Shown one piece after another: positions 17,375 through 25,491 of a stretch of DNA of 64,000 nucleotides. Position 1 is the first letter of the stretch; the number at the start of each line of letters is the position of its first letter. The position numbers were made by a program, and so were the translations under genes. This DNA is from Sutcliffiella cohnii (GTDB taxonomy: Bacteria > Bacillota > Bacilli > Bacillales > Bacillaceae_I): positions 798,501 through 862,500 of the forward strand of contig NZ_CP018866.1 of NCBI RefSeq assembly GCF_002250055.1. The letters run 5' to 3'. The notes below the pieces were generated by a model. It did not search any database, was not told the DNA's origin, and saw nothing but the letters and a program-made list of their open reading frames with translations.

Positions 17375-17478
17375 GGCAAATAAAATTTTTTATTGTTGTT
17401 TTCAGTAAGTTTGTTACAATGAGTAAAAAGAGAATATTATCAAATGTTCACTCGTATTAAGAATGAGAAGTGTATGTA

Positions 17479-18774
17479 ATGCATAGAATTTTTAACTCAT
17501 TGACCATTTTTTCATCGGTACAATGGCTTTTTTTTATTTTTGCTAATACGGTAGTTGTACCAATTTCACTTGGCTCGATTTTCCAACTTCCTACCGAAAC
17601 AATTGCTATGATGCTACGTAGTTCACTTATTTTAACTGGTGTAGCATGTATTCTACAAGGGTGGATTGGTCATAGGTATCCCCTGATGGAAGGTCATTCT
17701 GGTTTGCTTTGGGGTGTTATGCTTAACTTAGGTATCTCTGCCTCAGCACTAGGTATGAGCTTCGAACAAATTGGTGGAGGGATCGCGACAGGAATATTGT
17801 TAGCAGGTGTTGTTACGGTTTTTATTGCGGTGTTCAATTTAATTGAATATGTTCAAAAAATATTTTCACCTATGGTTACTTCTGTATATTTATTTTTATT
17901 AACGTTTCAGCTCATCTTTATTTTTTTCCAAGGGATGCTTAAAGTATCCGATGATGGGTCTTTAAATGTACCAGTGAGCTTACTTTCTGTTAGTATCGTT
18001 ATTTTAGTAAGTTTATTAAAAATAAAAGGAAATGCAGTTATCGGTAATTTTTCGATTTTAATTGGTATTGTAGTTGGATGGGTACTATATGTCTTATTGT
18101 TTCCTCAATTTATTGAACAGCCTGTATCAACAGGTTTTGCTATTTCGCTGTTTCCGCTCGGACAGCCTAATTTGCAGTATGGGATTGTGGCAGTAGCATT
18201 TTTTGCTGGAGTACTAAATTTAAGTAATACAATCGCATCAATTAGAGCAGCCGCTAGTTTATTTAAGGAAGAAGCAGATAATAGTCAATATCGGAAATCG
18301 TTTTTTCTAACGGGCTTATTTGCATTCGTGTCACCTGTTTTTGGTCTTGTGCCATATACACCGTTTACATCTTCCATTGGTTTTTTACAAAGTACGAGAA
18401 TTTTTCATAAAGATCCGTTCTTTATTGGTGGAGGAATGTTAGTGCTAATTGGTTTAATTCCACCGTTCGGTGACTTTTTATCAACGATGCCAGTAACAAT
18501 TGGGAACGCAGTTTTATTTGTTGCTTATTTACAATTATTCGGAACTGCTTACAATAGTTTAAATGGGACTGTACTTAATTCTTTTACTGTTTTTCGAGTA
18601 GCTGGACCTGTACTATTAGGTGTATGTTTACTAAACATATCTCCAGAAATATTAAGTAGTGTACCTATTCTTTTACAACCTTTTTTATCAAATGGTTTAA
18701 TTATGGGAGTTGTATTATCCATTTTAATGGAATCATGTATTAACTGGGAGAAAATAGGGCAACGAGAAGTATGA
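17479..18774 (+). CDS. NCS2-family purine/pyrimidine permease
   Basis: 431 residues from the ATG at 17479; the upstream in-frame GTG at 17470 has no better ribosome site. About 12 to 14 hydrophobic membrane segments are spread over the whole length. Landmarks of the NCS2 nucleobase:cation symporters are GWIGHRYPLMEGHSG in the first third and GLVPYTPFTSSIGF in the second half. It most resembles the YwdJ-type branch, so the substrate (uracil, xanthine or another base) cannot be given. It is single, placed between yhaL and prsA, which are adjacent in B. subtilis, and so is an insertion relative to that order. Confidence 0.8.
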   Translation: MHRIFNSLTIFSSVQWLFFIFANTVVVPISLGSIFQLPTETIAMMLRSSLILTGVACILQGWIGHRYPLMEGHSGLLWGVMLNLGISASALGMSFEQIGGGIATGILLAGVVTVFIAVFNLIEYVQKIFSPMVTSVYLFLLTFQLIFIFFQGMLKVSDDGSLNVPVSLLSVSIVILVSLLKIKGNAVIGNFSILIGIVVGWVLYVLLFPQFIEQPVSTGFAISLFPLGQPNLQYGIVAVAFFAGVLNLSNTIASIRAAASLFKEEADNSQYRKSFFLTGLFAFVSPVFGLVPYTPFTSSIGFLQSTRIFHKDPFFIGGGMLVLIGLIPPFGDFLSTMPVTIGNAVLFVAYLQLFGTAYNSLNGTVLNSFTVFRVAGPVLLGVCLLNISPEILSSVPILLQPFLSNGLIMGVVLSILMESCINWEKIGQREV

Positions 18775-18806
18775 AGAAGAGGTTGTCCTAATGGACAACC
18801 TCTTCT
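18775..18806. terminator. Bidirectional terminator between the permease and prsA
   Basis: A perfect 14-bp stem (18775-18788 with 18793-18806) and TAAT loop lie between two convergent genes. Confidence 0.8.
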
Positions 18807-18817
18807 CTAAATTAATT

Positions 18818-19699
18818 TTAATCTTCTGTTGTGAATGTGTTTTTTAATTGTCCATCTAATACTTTTACATTGGCGTCCTTTAGTGCTTCTTGTACTGCAG
18901 TCTCCACGATTGTAGGATCTGCCATCACTTTATTTTGTCGTACTTCGTTTTTTATTTGTTCATAAACTTCATCGAATGGCTGCTTTTCTTCTTTATCAGT
19001 AAGCAAAATAATATGGTAACCGTACATTGTTTCTACAATATCGCTAATTTCTCCAATTTCAAGATTGTACGCAGCATCTTCAAACTCTGTTAACATTCTT
19101 CCTGGTCCAAACCAATCCAAATCACCACCGTTTTCAGCGGTAGCATCTGTAGAATATTCTTTTGCTAGTTCGGAAAAATCTTCTCCTTCGTTTAATTTTG
19201 CTTTAATTTCTTGTGCTAACTGTTCGTCTTCCACTAAAATGTGACTAGCTCGAATGGGAAGTTTTAGCTGATCGTAATATTCTTTTATTTCTTCATCTGT
19301 AACCGTTACTGCCTCCATCCCAATTTTTTCTTGAAGCATCGAAACTGTTAATGTAGGGATAAATTGATCATCCGATTTAAATCCACTATTTCTTAAGGCA
19401 AGTTCATATTGGGGACCTAACTGCTCTTTTAATTCGTCTAAACGCTCCTGAACTTCTTCATCGGTTATTTCAATCTGGTTGCTTAACACCTTACCGTATA
19501 CAAGTTCTCTTAAAATTTCCTCACCAAACCTAATTTTCATTGCTTCATATAGTTCTTCTTTTGTAATGTCACCATCCGTTGAAGTAGCGACAACAGTTTC
19601 TTCTGCAATTTCTTCGCTATCGTTAATTGAATTATTGTTACAAGCAACTAATCCAATTAATAATAATCCAGCAAGTATGGAAAAGTACCAATTTCTCAA
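18818..19699 (-). CDS. prsA: Foldase lipoprotein PrsA
   Basis: 293 residues from the TTG at 19699, which has GAGGTG 7 bases upstream; a TTG 15 bases earlier lies before that site. The signal peptide ends in the lipobox LVAC with lipidated Cys20. A parvulin (PpiC) domain at about 145-240 shows RASHILV, GEDFSELAKEYSTD, GGDLDWFGPGRM and GYHIILL. The flanking helices form the foldase dimer region. PrsA acts outside the membrane to fold exported proteins such as the secreted protease encoded in this window. Genes on both sides (yhaL, yhaJ) match B. subtilis order. Confidence 0.93.
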   Translation of the reverse strand: MRNWYFSILAGLLLIGLVACNNNSINDSEEIAEETVVATSTDGDITKEELYEAMKIRFGEEILRELVYGKVLSNQIEITDEEVQERLDELKEQLGPQYELALRNSGFKSDDQFIPTLTVSMLQEKIGMEAVTVTDEEIKEYYDQLKLPIRASHILVEDEQLAQEIKAKLNEGEDFSELAKEYSTDATAENGGDLDWFGPGRMLTEFEDAAYNLEIGEISDIVETMYGYHIILLTDKEEKQPFDEVYEQIKNEVRQNKVMADPTIVETAVQEALKDANVKVLDGQLKNTFTTED

Positions 19700-19987
19700 T
19701 TTTCTACACCTCAACTAAATAAATTTACAAGTCATACTATATCACATGGAGAATAAGAAAAAAAACTTGTGGACAGATGATGAAGGATTTAAAAAAAATG
19801 GGTAAACGTCCAATCAAAAATATGACAAATACATATTTATATAGAGAAACATGAAACAAAAGGCATTGTTACAGTAATCCTTCCCAGGGTTTCATGTAAT
19901 GAAGTAAGGCCGGCTAAAATCGCCTACGCCTTCGTTAAGAACGTTGCAAATGCAGGTTGTAACTTCTCAAAAGGAGGTGTTACTAAA
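19700..19987 (+). other. Intergenic region and leader of the yjcZ pair
   Basis: No protein gene seen. It separates prsA (minus) from the first mini-gene (plus). A 9-bp perfect inverted repeat (ACATGAAAC at 19849-19857 with GTTTCATGT at 19889-19897) would form a leader hairpin. A strong ribosome site AAAGGAGGTG is at 19970-19979. A sporulation promoter is expected near 19830-19845, where ACATATTTATA occurs, but no exact sigma-E/sigma-K match was found. Confidence 0.45.
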
Positions 19988-20077
19988 ATGAGTGCTCCAT
20001 ATGCAGGTGGAGGATTTGCGTTAATTGTCGTATTGTTCATCTTGTTAGTAATTGTAGGTGCAGCATGGCTATACTAA
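19988..20077 (+). CDS. YjcZ-family sporulation mini-protein 1
   Basis: 29 residues, MSAPYAGGGFALIVVLFILL followed by VIVGAAWLY. The YjcZ family has exactly this form: a Gly/Tyr-rich start and one hydrophobic helix ending in WLY. These very small membrane proteins are made during sporulation and found in the coat or forespore membrane. The ribosome site AAAGGAGGTG is close to the consensus. It is followed 34 bases later by a near-identical second copy. Confidence 0.8.
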   Translation: MSAPYAGGGFALIVVLFILLVIVGAAWLY

Positions 20078-20111
20078 TTACTTGTCAGATTAAATAAAGG
20101 AGGAAAAAGGA

Positions 20112-20198
20112 ATGTCAGGTTATGCAGGTGGCGGTTTCGCGCTAATCGTTGTATTGTTCATCTTGTTAGTAATCGTAGGTGCAGCTTGGTTATATTAA
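20112..20198 (+). CDS. YjcZ-family sporulation mini-protein 2
   Basis: 28 residues, MSGYAGGGFALIVVLFILLV followed by IVGAAWLY, differing from the first copy only near the N-terminus. AAGGAGGAAAAAGG lies upstream of the ATG. Nucleotide identity with the first copy is high through the hydrophobic part, which points to a recent tandem duplication. A strong terminator ends the pair. Confidence 0.8.
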   Translation: MSGYAGGGFALIVVLFILLVIVGAAWLY

Positions 20199-20205
20199 TA
20201 AAAAA

Positions 20206-20239
20206 AGAGATGAGAGGCTTGCTCTCATCTCTGTTTTTT
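20206..20239 (+). terminator. Terminator of the yjcZ pair
   Basis: AGAGATGAGAG pairs with CTCTCATCTCT around GCTTG, followed by GTTTTTT. Confidence 0.9.
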
Positions 20240-20279
20240 CATTAAATTAAATTTGATTGTGTTCATGCTCCTAATAAAC

Positions 20280-20465
20280 TTATTGTGACGAAAGTAATAT
20301 ATCTACATAAGAAGAGATTAATAAGATAGTAATAAGTACGTTAATAGTCCGGTACACACCTTCTTGTCGCTCTTCAGGAATTTCTTTTTGCTCACATAAA
20401 GAGTTCGTCAGTTTATTTATGTAATAGAGTATGAATACAGCCACCGGGATGAATAAGATAGCCAT
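20280..20465 (-). CDS. Small two-helix membrane protein, unknown
   Basis: 61 residues from the ATG at 20465, preceded by AAAGGAGG at 8 to 10 bases. Two hydrophobic segments (about 1-17 and 41-58) flank a charged loop with NKLTNSLCEQKEIPEERQEG. No family is recognised. It is cut off from the YjcZ pair by the terminator and reads toward it. Confidence 0.6.
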   Translation of the reverse strand: MAILFIPVAVFILYYINKLTNSLCEQKEIPEERQEGVYRTINVLITILLISSYVDILLSSQ

Positions 20466-20563
20466 ACAGGTCTCCTCCTTTAATGGCGTGCTATTATAGT
20501 TTAACAATAACAAAAAAACAAAAGAAAAGATAGCTTGACATTTCAAAAAAATATGGAAGAGAC

Positions 20564-21106
20564 CTAATCTTCGTTCATTATTAATATATCGTAACCATTT
20601 TCAATTTCTTCAATTTGACAAGCCCTTGGTGCAGAGTTTATTTGTTTAAGATATAAAAAGTCCGGAACAGATAATCCAATGTTAAAAGCGAGCAAAATAG
20701 AAATATAATGAAAATATGCTGGTAACATAAATGTTAATACTGTAAGAATAGCTGTTATCGCAATAACAGGCATTAAAAATATAACGTATGATTGAAATTT
20801 TGAAAAAGGTTGTTCCGATTTAATCGTTAAAAACGGAAGGCAATATTGTAAGCGCCATGAGAAGCATACTTTTTTCTTCGATAGTACTACTGGTAAAGCA
20901 TGAAATAATTTATGTGTAGTTGGTATGCAAATTAACGCTAACAAAAACAAGCTAAAATATTTTGATGAAACATCTTGCTGAGAGAATATTAGATTAAAAG
21001 ATAAAAAGATCATAATAAAGGCTAGTAATGTAATAATTAAAGAAACACCTGTGATGCGGTGGACTCCATATTGTCTATTAATATTTATGGACTTCCAACA
21101 GTTCAT
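20564..21106 (-). CDS. yhaJ: DUF3267 membrane protein YhaJ
   Basis: 180 residues with four hydrophobic segments (about 20-45, 50-68, 108-128 and 132-152). DUF3267 proteins are annotated as putative zincin-like membrane peptidases. Here the motif is THKLFHALP (HxxxH) in the second segment, rather than a full HExxH, and an Asp occurs in LSVPDFLYLK. Activity is therefore uncertain. The position between prsA and yhaI matches B. subtilis yhaJ. A good ribosome site (GGAAGGTG) supports the start. Confidence 0.7.
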   Translation of the reverse strand: MNCWKSININRQYGVHRITGVSLIITLLAFIMIFLSFNLIFSQQDVSSKYFSLFLLALICIPTTHKLFHALPVVLSKKKVCFSWRLQYCLPFLTIKSEQPFSKFQSYVIFLMPVIAITAILTVLTFMLPAYFHYISILLAFNIGLSVPDFLYLKQINSAPRACQIEEIENGYDILIMNED

Positions 21107-21382
21107 GTAGATTCACCTTCCAAAGTAAATAAAAACTAGAAATCATTAGAATACTTTACGACGTTTTATTGGAAAAATCAATAGCGAAAATCACTTTTTT
21201 TTGTCATGTTTTATTTGTTCTCGAAAAAATGGATATGGAGATAATTCAAAGAATACTAGACTAGTATAAATCTAGCTTTTTTCTTTTCTTGAAAAACATA
21301 AACATTAAATAATATTTGGCAAATGTAAGAAGAACAGATAGAATAGAGGTGTTATGAATGTGGAAATTTAGGAGCGAGAAAA

Positions 21383-21712
21383 ATGGAAGTATTAGAGGAT
21401 AGATTGGCAAAAATTGAATACCATCTGCAATTATTAATGAAGCATATTGATGTAGAATTATATCCATTTGACATACTAGTAATAAAACGAGGGATTAGTA
21501 AAGAGGAAGTAGAAGTACTATTTGAAATATGTGAAAAATTGAACATAGAATTAGAAAAGCAAAAAGCGGATGGATTTGTAACATTTTCACCGCTTCTCAC
21601 TAAATGGAATGCTTTAATACCAGCAAAATTTCCTAAAGAGGAAACTATATTCGCTCTTTATAAACAGAATATTTATAGAGATTTAACGAAGGAGCTATTA
21701 AATCTTATATAG
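21383..21712 (+). CDS. yhaI: DUF1878 protein YhaI
   Basis: 109 residues, all helical, with the DUF1878 landmarks [28 protein letters not shown] and [11 protein letters not shown]. It closely resembles B. subtilis YhaI (113 residues), whose role is unknown. The ATG has AGGAGCGA upstream. Its 3' end overlaps the 3' end of the convergent scoC by 8 bases, with no terminator between them. The overlap is unusual because the two transcripts must read into each other. Confidence 0.85.
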   Translation: MEVLEDRLAKIEYHLQLLMKHIDVELYPFDILVIKRGISKEEVEVLFEICEKLNIELEKQKADGFVTFSPLLTKWNALIPAKFPKEETIFALYKQNIYRDLTKELLNLI

Positions 21713-22298
21713 TGTTAGACAATTCCGCTTTTTCTTCTGTTTTCTTCTTTACAATTTTTCCATCAACATCTTCAAATCCTTGTTCGATATTGTTAAATGA
21801 TCGTTCAAAAATGTCCATGAAATCATCACCGTAAACATTTTTCACAACACACATTATATCTAAGAAATCAGGGAATTTCCCATACAATTCTTTTAATGGT
21901 AAGGCACCGTTATAAGTAGAATGATTAAAAGGCTTATAATTTTCCATCATATCTAAAAGCATTTCTTCGCCTTTAGATGTTAATTCAATATACGTATTTC
22001 GTTTATCATTTTCTTTTTTAGAGAATCGGAGGAGTTCGCGCTCTTCCAGTTTTTTTGAGAAATTAAATGCAGTAGAAACATGCATTACTCCAAATTTAGC
22101 AATTTCAGATATACTAGCACCTTTTAAGTGATAAGCAATCCATATAATATGATGTTCATTAATATTTAAGTCATAAGGCTTGATCCATTGTTGCCAATCC
22201 TTTTCAACTGACTTCCACAATGCTTTACTAACTTGAGCCACGCGTTGACTAAAAAGCATAGCTTCAATTAAAGAGTACTCTTTATTTTTAGTATTCAT
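21705..22298 (-). CDS. scoC: MarR-family transition-state regulator ScoC (Hpr)
   Basis: 197 residues, close to B. subtilis ScoC (203). The winged-helix domain (about 30-140) contains [42 protein letters not shown], with the recognition helix at [14 protein letters not shown]. The C-terminal part (about 145-185) is specific to ScoC. In B. subtilis ScoC represses extracellular protease and sporulation genes, so bpr in this window is a candidate target. TAGGTGAG precedes the ATG. The reading end overlaps yhaI. Confidence 0.9.
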   Translation of the reverse strand: MNTKNKEYSLIEAMLFSQRVAQVSKALWKSVEKDWQQWIKPYDLNINEHHIIWIAYHLKGASISEIAKFGVMHVSTAFNFSKKLEERELLRFSKKENDKRNTYIELTSKGEEMLLDMMENYKPFNHSTYNGALPLKELYGKFPDFLDIMCVVKNVYGDDFMDIFERSFNNIEQGFEDVDGKIVKKKTEEKAELSNTI

Positions 22299-22373
22299 CT
22301 TTGCTCACCTACTTTTTACTAATATACTAGTTCCTATTATGACAATAAAATAATAATTAATAAAGGTTAAAAT

Positions 22374-22739
22374 TTACAAATTATTTTGTTTAACTGTTTT
22401 TTCAAGTTCTTCCAGTTCTTTTTGGATGTTTTCCATCTTATCTTCAATATTCTTTCTATGATGTGCAGCGTCATTTTGCCAATGCTGAACCGATTTTTTT
22501 AAGTCCGTGGCCACACTTGTAATGACATTTGAACTTTCTGTAATCGCTTTCTTAAAATCGTTCGCTAACACCTTTCCTTCTCCCGCTATGTCTTGGTAAG
22601 ATTCCTTTGCATTTTGTTGTGCAACAGTTAAGTTATCTCGGATCTTCTTACCGGAAGATGGAGTTGTAAGTAATGTTGTGATGGAGCCTATCACCCCTCC
22701 TACAATTATACCATACATGAATGATTTGCCATTCATCAT
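22374..22739 (-). CDS. yhaH: YtxH-domain protein YhaH
   Basis: 121 residues from the ATG at 22739 (a second ATG follows directly); a GTG two codons earlier is part of the GAGGTG ribosome site. It begins with a membrane segment containing GIIVGGVIGSITTLLTTPSSGKKIRDNL, the YtxH domain, followed by a long amphipathic coiled region (about 45-118). YtxH proteins are general-stress-related in Bacillus. Position next to scoC matches B. subtilis yhaH. Confidence 0.8.
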   Translation of the reverse strand: MMNGKSFMYGIIVGGVIGSITTLLTTPSSGKKIRDNLTVAQQNAKESYQDIAGEGKVLANDFKKAITESSNVITSVATDLKKSVQHWQNDAAHHRKNIEDKMENIQKELEELEKTVKQNNL

Positions 22740-22963
22740 TTTCACCTCAGTTTTGTTATTGAAATATAATGGATTTATAGAGGATTATTATATAATTCCA
22801 CAAATAAATCAATAATCCTTTTTCCATTCTTCATTTTTTTTAATATTTTTTCTAAAAATGACAAAAAAAGCGGTTAAATATATCCTGGCCGAAAAAAGAA
22901 GGACATACTCAACATATAGATAGACATTTAAGCATACATATGAAGTATAAGGAGGACGAGTGC

Positions 22964-23155
22964 ATGGGGGTTATTAAAACGATTCTTTTTATACTGAGTA
23001 TCATTTTTTTATTAGGGGGAGTAAATTTCTTCCTAGCATCGAAACGAGGGGGGGTTTATCCTTCTAGAAAAGTGTTACAAGAAAGAGCACTCGTATTAGG
23101 GGGAGCGGGAGGAATATTATTTCTTTTATCTATTCTTATCCTTTGGATTTTCTAA
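22964..23155 (+). CDS. Small two-helix membrane protein, unknown
   Basis: 63 residues from the ATG at 22964, preceded by AAGGAGG at 8 bases. Two hydrophobic segments (about 3-25 and 41-62) are joined by a basic loop SKRGGVYPSRKVLQER. No family is recognised. It is convergent with trpP, with a shared terminator between. Confidence 0.6.
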   Translation: MGVIKTILFILSIIFLLGGVNFFLASKRGGVYPSRKVLQERALVLGGAGGILFLLSILILWIF

Positions 23156-23195
23156 TTATTACATTGAGGAAAGTTTATATAAGGGTAAAAACAAA

Positions 23196-23224
23196 AAACT
23201 AAGGCAAAATACCTTAGTTTTTTA
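23196..23224. terminator. Bidirectional terminator before trpP
   Basis: AAACTAAGG pairs with CCTTAGTTT around a 7-base loop and is flanked by A and T runs. Confidence 0.85.
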
Positions 23225-23232
23225 TATTTGTA

Positions 23233-23757
23233 TTATAACGCTACAGAAAGGTTTGAGCGTTTGGCTATTGAAGTAATAATTGGATAAATGACAACCATTA
23301 ACACTGTATTCATTGCACATGCAGGTAGTACAACCGTTAAGAAAAAGAATGTAAAGGATGCTCCTCCAGGAAGACCTACAATTAGTAAGGCACTAGTTAG
23401 AAAAACAGTACCAGAAATAATTGTCCCAACTGCTGTTAAAATACCAGCGCGAACTAATGGCTTATCGAAATTTTTTAAAGCTAAATATAGAAAATAAAAT
23501 GCAAATGCTGTTAACGGCTTATCAATAATGTTAGGAATTTGTCCGCCAGGAAATCCTGTTGTTAGGGCGGAAATAAAACCAGTTACAACACCTATTAGTA
23601 AGACGTTTTTACGTTCAGGAAAAAGCAAAATTCCGATAAACATCATAATTAGTGATAGATCGGGTTTCATACCGAATATAAAGTTAGGGACTACTGCATG
23701 TAAAACTGTCCCAATGGCAGCTAATAAAGCTAATGCTACTAGAGTCTTTGTTTTCAT
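23233..23757 (-). CDS. trpP: Tryptophan transporter TrpP
   Basis: 174 residues with five to six membrane segments. It starts MKTKTLVALALLAAIG and contains GMKPDLSLIMMFIGILLFP and FPGGQIPNIIDKPLTAF, as in TrpP (YhaG), the tryptophan uptake protein of Bacillus. It resembles substrate-binding S components of ECF-type systems. A TRAP-binding triplet array overlaps its ribosome site, which strongly supports the substrate assignment. It is expressed on the minus strand downstream of hit, from which it is separated by a structured repeat. Confidence 0.92.
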   Translation of the reverse strand: MKTKTLVALALLAAIGTVLHAVVPNFIFGMKPDLSLIMMFIGILLFPERKNVLLIGVVTGFISALTTGFPGGQIPNIIDKPLTAFAFYFLYLALKNFDKPLVRAGILTAVGTIISGTVFLTSALLIVGLPGGASFTFFFLTVVLPACAMNTVLMVVIYPIITSIAKRSNLSVAL

Positions 23758-23759
23758 TT

Positions 23760-23823
23760 CTCATCTCTCCTCGACTATTCTATTCATTTATTGTTGCTAT
23801 CCCACTAGTACACTCGTTGTCTA
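23760..23823 (-). promoter_or_regulatory. TRAP-binding site in the trpP leader
   Basis: On the minus strand nine GAG/UAG triplets precede the trpP ATG. Five are exactly 2 bases apart (complements at 23760-62, 65-67, 70-72, 75-77 and 80-82) and include the ribosome site. A further UAG, UAG, GAG and UAG (23797-99, 23805-07, 23813-15 and 23821-23) are spaced 5 bases apart. Tryptophan-loaded TRAP binding here would block translation, as in B. subtilis trpP. Confidence 0.8.
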
Positions 23824-23949
23824 GTGCGAATAACATATTGTCATTATACTACTTTAATGATGGAAAGGGAAGGGGGGATTTTTCTAACAATTCAAAAAAT
23901 AGGTTGAGACATAACTATTGTATCCACGAAAAAAAGAACAAAAAATTGC

Positions 23950-24200
23950 GGGTAAAGTGCTCCGGAAATATACTTCGCTTTCCGCGGGCGTGTCTAGTAA
24001 CGGCGGCTTGGCCCTCGAGACATAAGACATTCACTTCCGTTGGGCAAAGAGCGCCCATCTGCAGCGCCTGTCTTATGCTTGTCGGGCCAGATCGAGACTT
24101 TTCGTGCTGGTGAGCCTCCTCGTGCTAAAGCACTGCTATCTTCTCACCTATGCCTTTCCTCCCGCTGGAGTCTACGTATATTTCCTCCGCTAGTTTGCCG
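23950..24200 (-). repeat. Structured intergenic repeat, diverged outer-module copy (copy 2)
   Basis: Same family, in minus orientation, between trpP and hit. The terminal stem is GGAAATATAC (23964-23973) with GTATATTTCC (24176-24185), a 10-bp stem of a sequence different from copies 1, 3 and 4, but at the same place next to the conserved GACTCCAGCGGGAGG (minus strand, near 24159-24173) and CCGCGGAAAGCG. The interior differs from copy 1 and lacks the standard inner module. Confidence 0.75.
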
Positions 24201-24256
24201 ATTGTTCGTTTTTCATCATGATTATTTTAGTTTTGTCCCAGCCTCTTACTAATGGT

Positions 24257-24676
24257 TTAAATACCGTTTTTAATACTACTTGCAATTTCTTGTAGTTTTT
24301 CAGGTGTATAGTCACTTTGGTTAGATTTCCAAACTGCGCCAAATCCGTCCCCTTTACCGTAACGGGGAATGATGTGCATATGATAGTGGAAAACAGATTG
24401 ACCAGCTGCTTCGCCGTTGTTATTAAGTAAATTTAAGCCAACAGGATCAAATTGTGCTTTTATTGAATTTGCGATTTTAGGTACGACTTCTAAAACTTTC
24501 CCTGCAAGTTCTGGTGTTAATTCATAAATGTTTTCTTTATGTACTTTAGGTATTACGAGTGTGTGTCCTTTCGTTACTTGACTAATATCTAGAAAAGCCA
24601 GTACGTGTTCATCTTCATACACTTTAGCTGCAGGGATGTCGCCATTAATAATTTTACAAAAGATACAATCAGACAT
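24257..24676 (-). CDS. hit: HIT-family nucleotide hydrolase Hit
   Basis: 139 residues. The N-terminal CIFCKIINGDIPA and the catalytic histidine triad HYHMHIIPR (near residue 96) define the Hint/HIT branch of nucleoside phosphoramidate or nucleotidyl hydrolases. The C-x-x-C plus a distal His may bind zinc, as in bacterial Hit. GAGGTG precedes the ATG. In Bacillus, hit is divergent from ecsA as here. The biological substrate is unknown. Confidence 0.92.
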   Translation of the reverse strand: MSDCIFCKIINGDIPAAKVYEDEHVLAFLDISQVTKGHTLVIPKVHKENIYELTPELAGKVLEVVPKIANSIKAQFDPVGLNLLNNNGEAAGQSVFHYHMHIIPRYGKGDGFGAVWKSNQSDYTPEKLQEIASSIKNGI

Positions 24677-25400
24677 AACTTTTCACCTCACATTGTTTTG
24701 TTGTATTTTACCATATTCAATCATAAAGTTGTATGAAAGTGTTTTATTTGCAATAATTCCAGCTTTCCTTCGCAACCATATTTATTATGTAGCAGTTGCC
24801 TCTACGTATTTTAAAAGTGAAAAAGCAGAAGCAACATACGTTGCCTCTGCTAGAAGAGAGGGCGATTATCCAAAACTTCTGCTTCTCTTCGAATTAGAGA
24901 AGCAATCTACTTCATTTTAAAGAACAAACAACTTGTGTTTGATAAACACCTCATTTGACTTAAAAATGCTAGTGATTACTTCCTTTATTCAATGTTACCA
25001 TCCCCTTATTACTTTAGTTAACACAACGAAAGTAACTTGGAACTAGACTAAATTGTCTTTGACAAACACCTCATTTATAAATAGATGATGTTAATGTTTT
25101 AATGGAAACGAAAAGTATCGCCCACAAACACCTCATTCCATTCATTAGGTGTTACTTAGATGGTTAAGTCCTGCAACGGTCTAGAGAAGCTTCCGATAAA
25201 TACGGTCCTGTCTTTGACAAGCACCCCATTTTCAGTTAAGTTACCGGCTTAATGCTGCCCCCTCTTCCTTCATTATTGTGTACGAAAAAGGATAAACTAT
25301 TCATTCGGTTTATAAATTTTGAGAAAAAAGTTGAAATTTGTTACATGTTTACTTTTTTTGTAGTCTGATGAAAAATAAAAGACAATTCGCAGGAATTTGA
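24677..25400. other. Long hit-ecsA intergenic region with repeats and hairpins
   Basis: About 800 bases separate hit (minus) from ecsA (plus), with no credible coding frame. It contains a 12-bp imperfect hairpin (AGCAGAAGCAAC with GTTGCCTCTGCT, about 24825-24851), an 8-bp perfect hairpin (GCTTCTCT at 24881-24888 with AGAGAAGC at 24896-24903) and four dispersed direct repeats listed separately. The part after 25240 is plain AT-rich sequence leading to the ecsA promoter. Confidence 0.6.
24941..25231 (+). repeat. Four dispersed direct repeats, GACAAACACCTCATTT type
   Basis: Copies start at 24941 (GATAAACACCTCATTT), 25061 (GACAAACACCTCATTT), 25123 (CACAAACACCTCATTC) and 25216 (GACAAGCACCCCATTT). 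Three are preceded by TTGT(G/C)TTT. Spacing is 120, 62 and 93 bases. The repeats do not match any element known to me. Confidence 0.65.
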
Positions 25401-25405
25401 ATCAT

Positions 25406-25434
25406 TTGTGTAGTAATCTTGTATAAGGTATGAT
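25406..25434 (+). promoter_or_regulatory. Sigma-A promoter of ecsA
   Basis: TTGTGT at 25406-25411 and TATGAT at 25429-25434 are 17 bp apart, 58 bases before the ecsA ATG. Confidence 0.55.
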
Positions 25435-25437
25435 TTG

Positions 25438-25464
25438 TCCGTGGCTAAAAGTAATATCCACGGA
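25438..25464 (+). promoter_or_regulatory. 5' leader hairpin of ecsA mRNA
   Basis: TCCGTGG and CCACGGA form a perfect 7-bp stem with a 13-base loop immediately downstream of the -10 (first bases of the transcript). It may stabilise the message. No T tract follows. Confidence 0.5.
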
Positions 25465-25491
25465 TAGTTCTGAAGGAGTGAAAAAAAAAAC

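Noticed and set aside
19830..19845. Sigma-K promoter for the yjcZ pair
   Set aside because: CATATTTAT does not fit CATANNNTA exactly and no -35 was found.
23733..24252. Plus-strand frames between trpP and hit
   Set aside because: They cover the TRAP leader and the copy 2 repeat in antisense and show no coding character.
24636..24920. 94-residue plus-strand frame over the hit start
   Set aside because: It is antisense to the hit 5' end and runs into AT-rich intergenic sequence, with no ribosome site.
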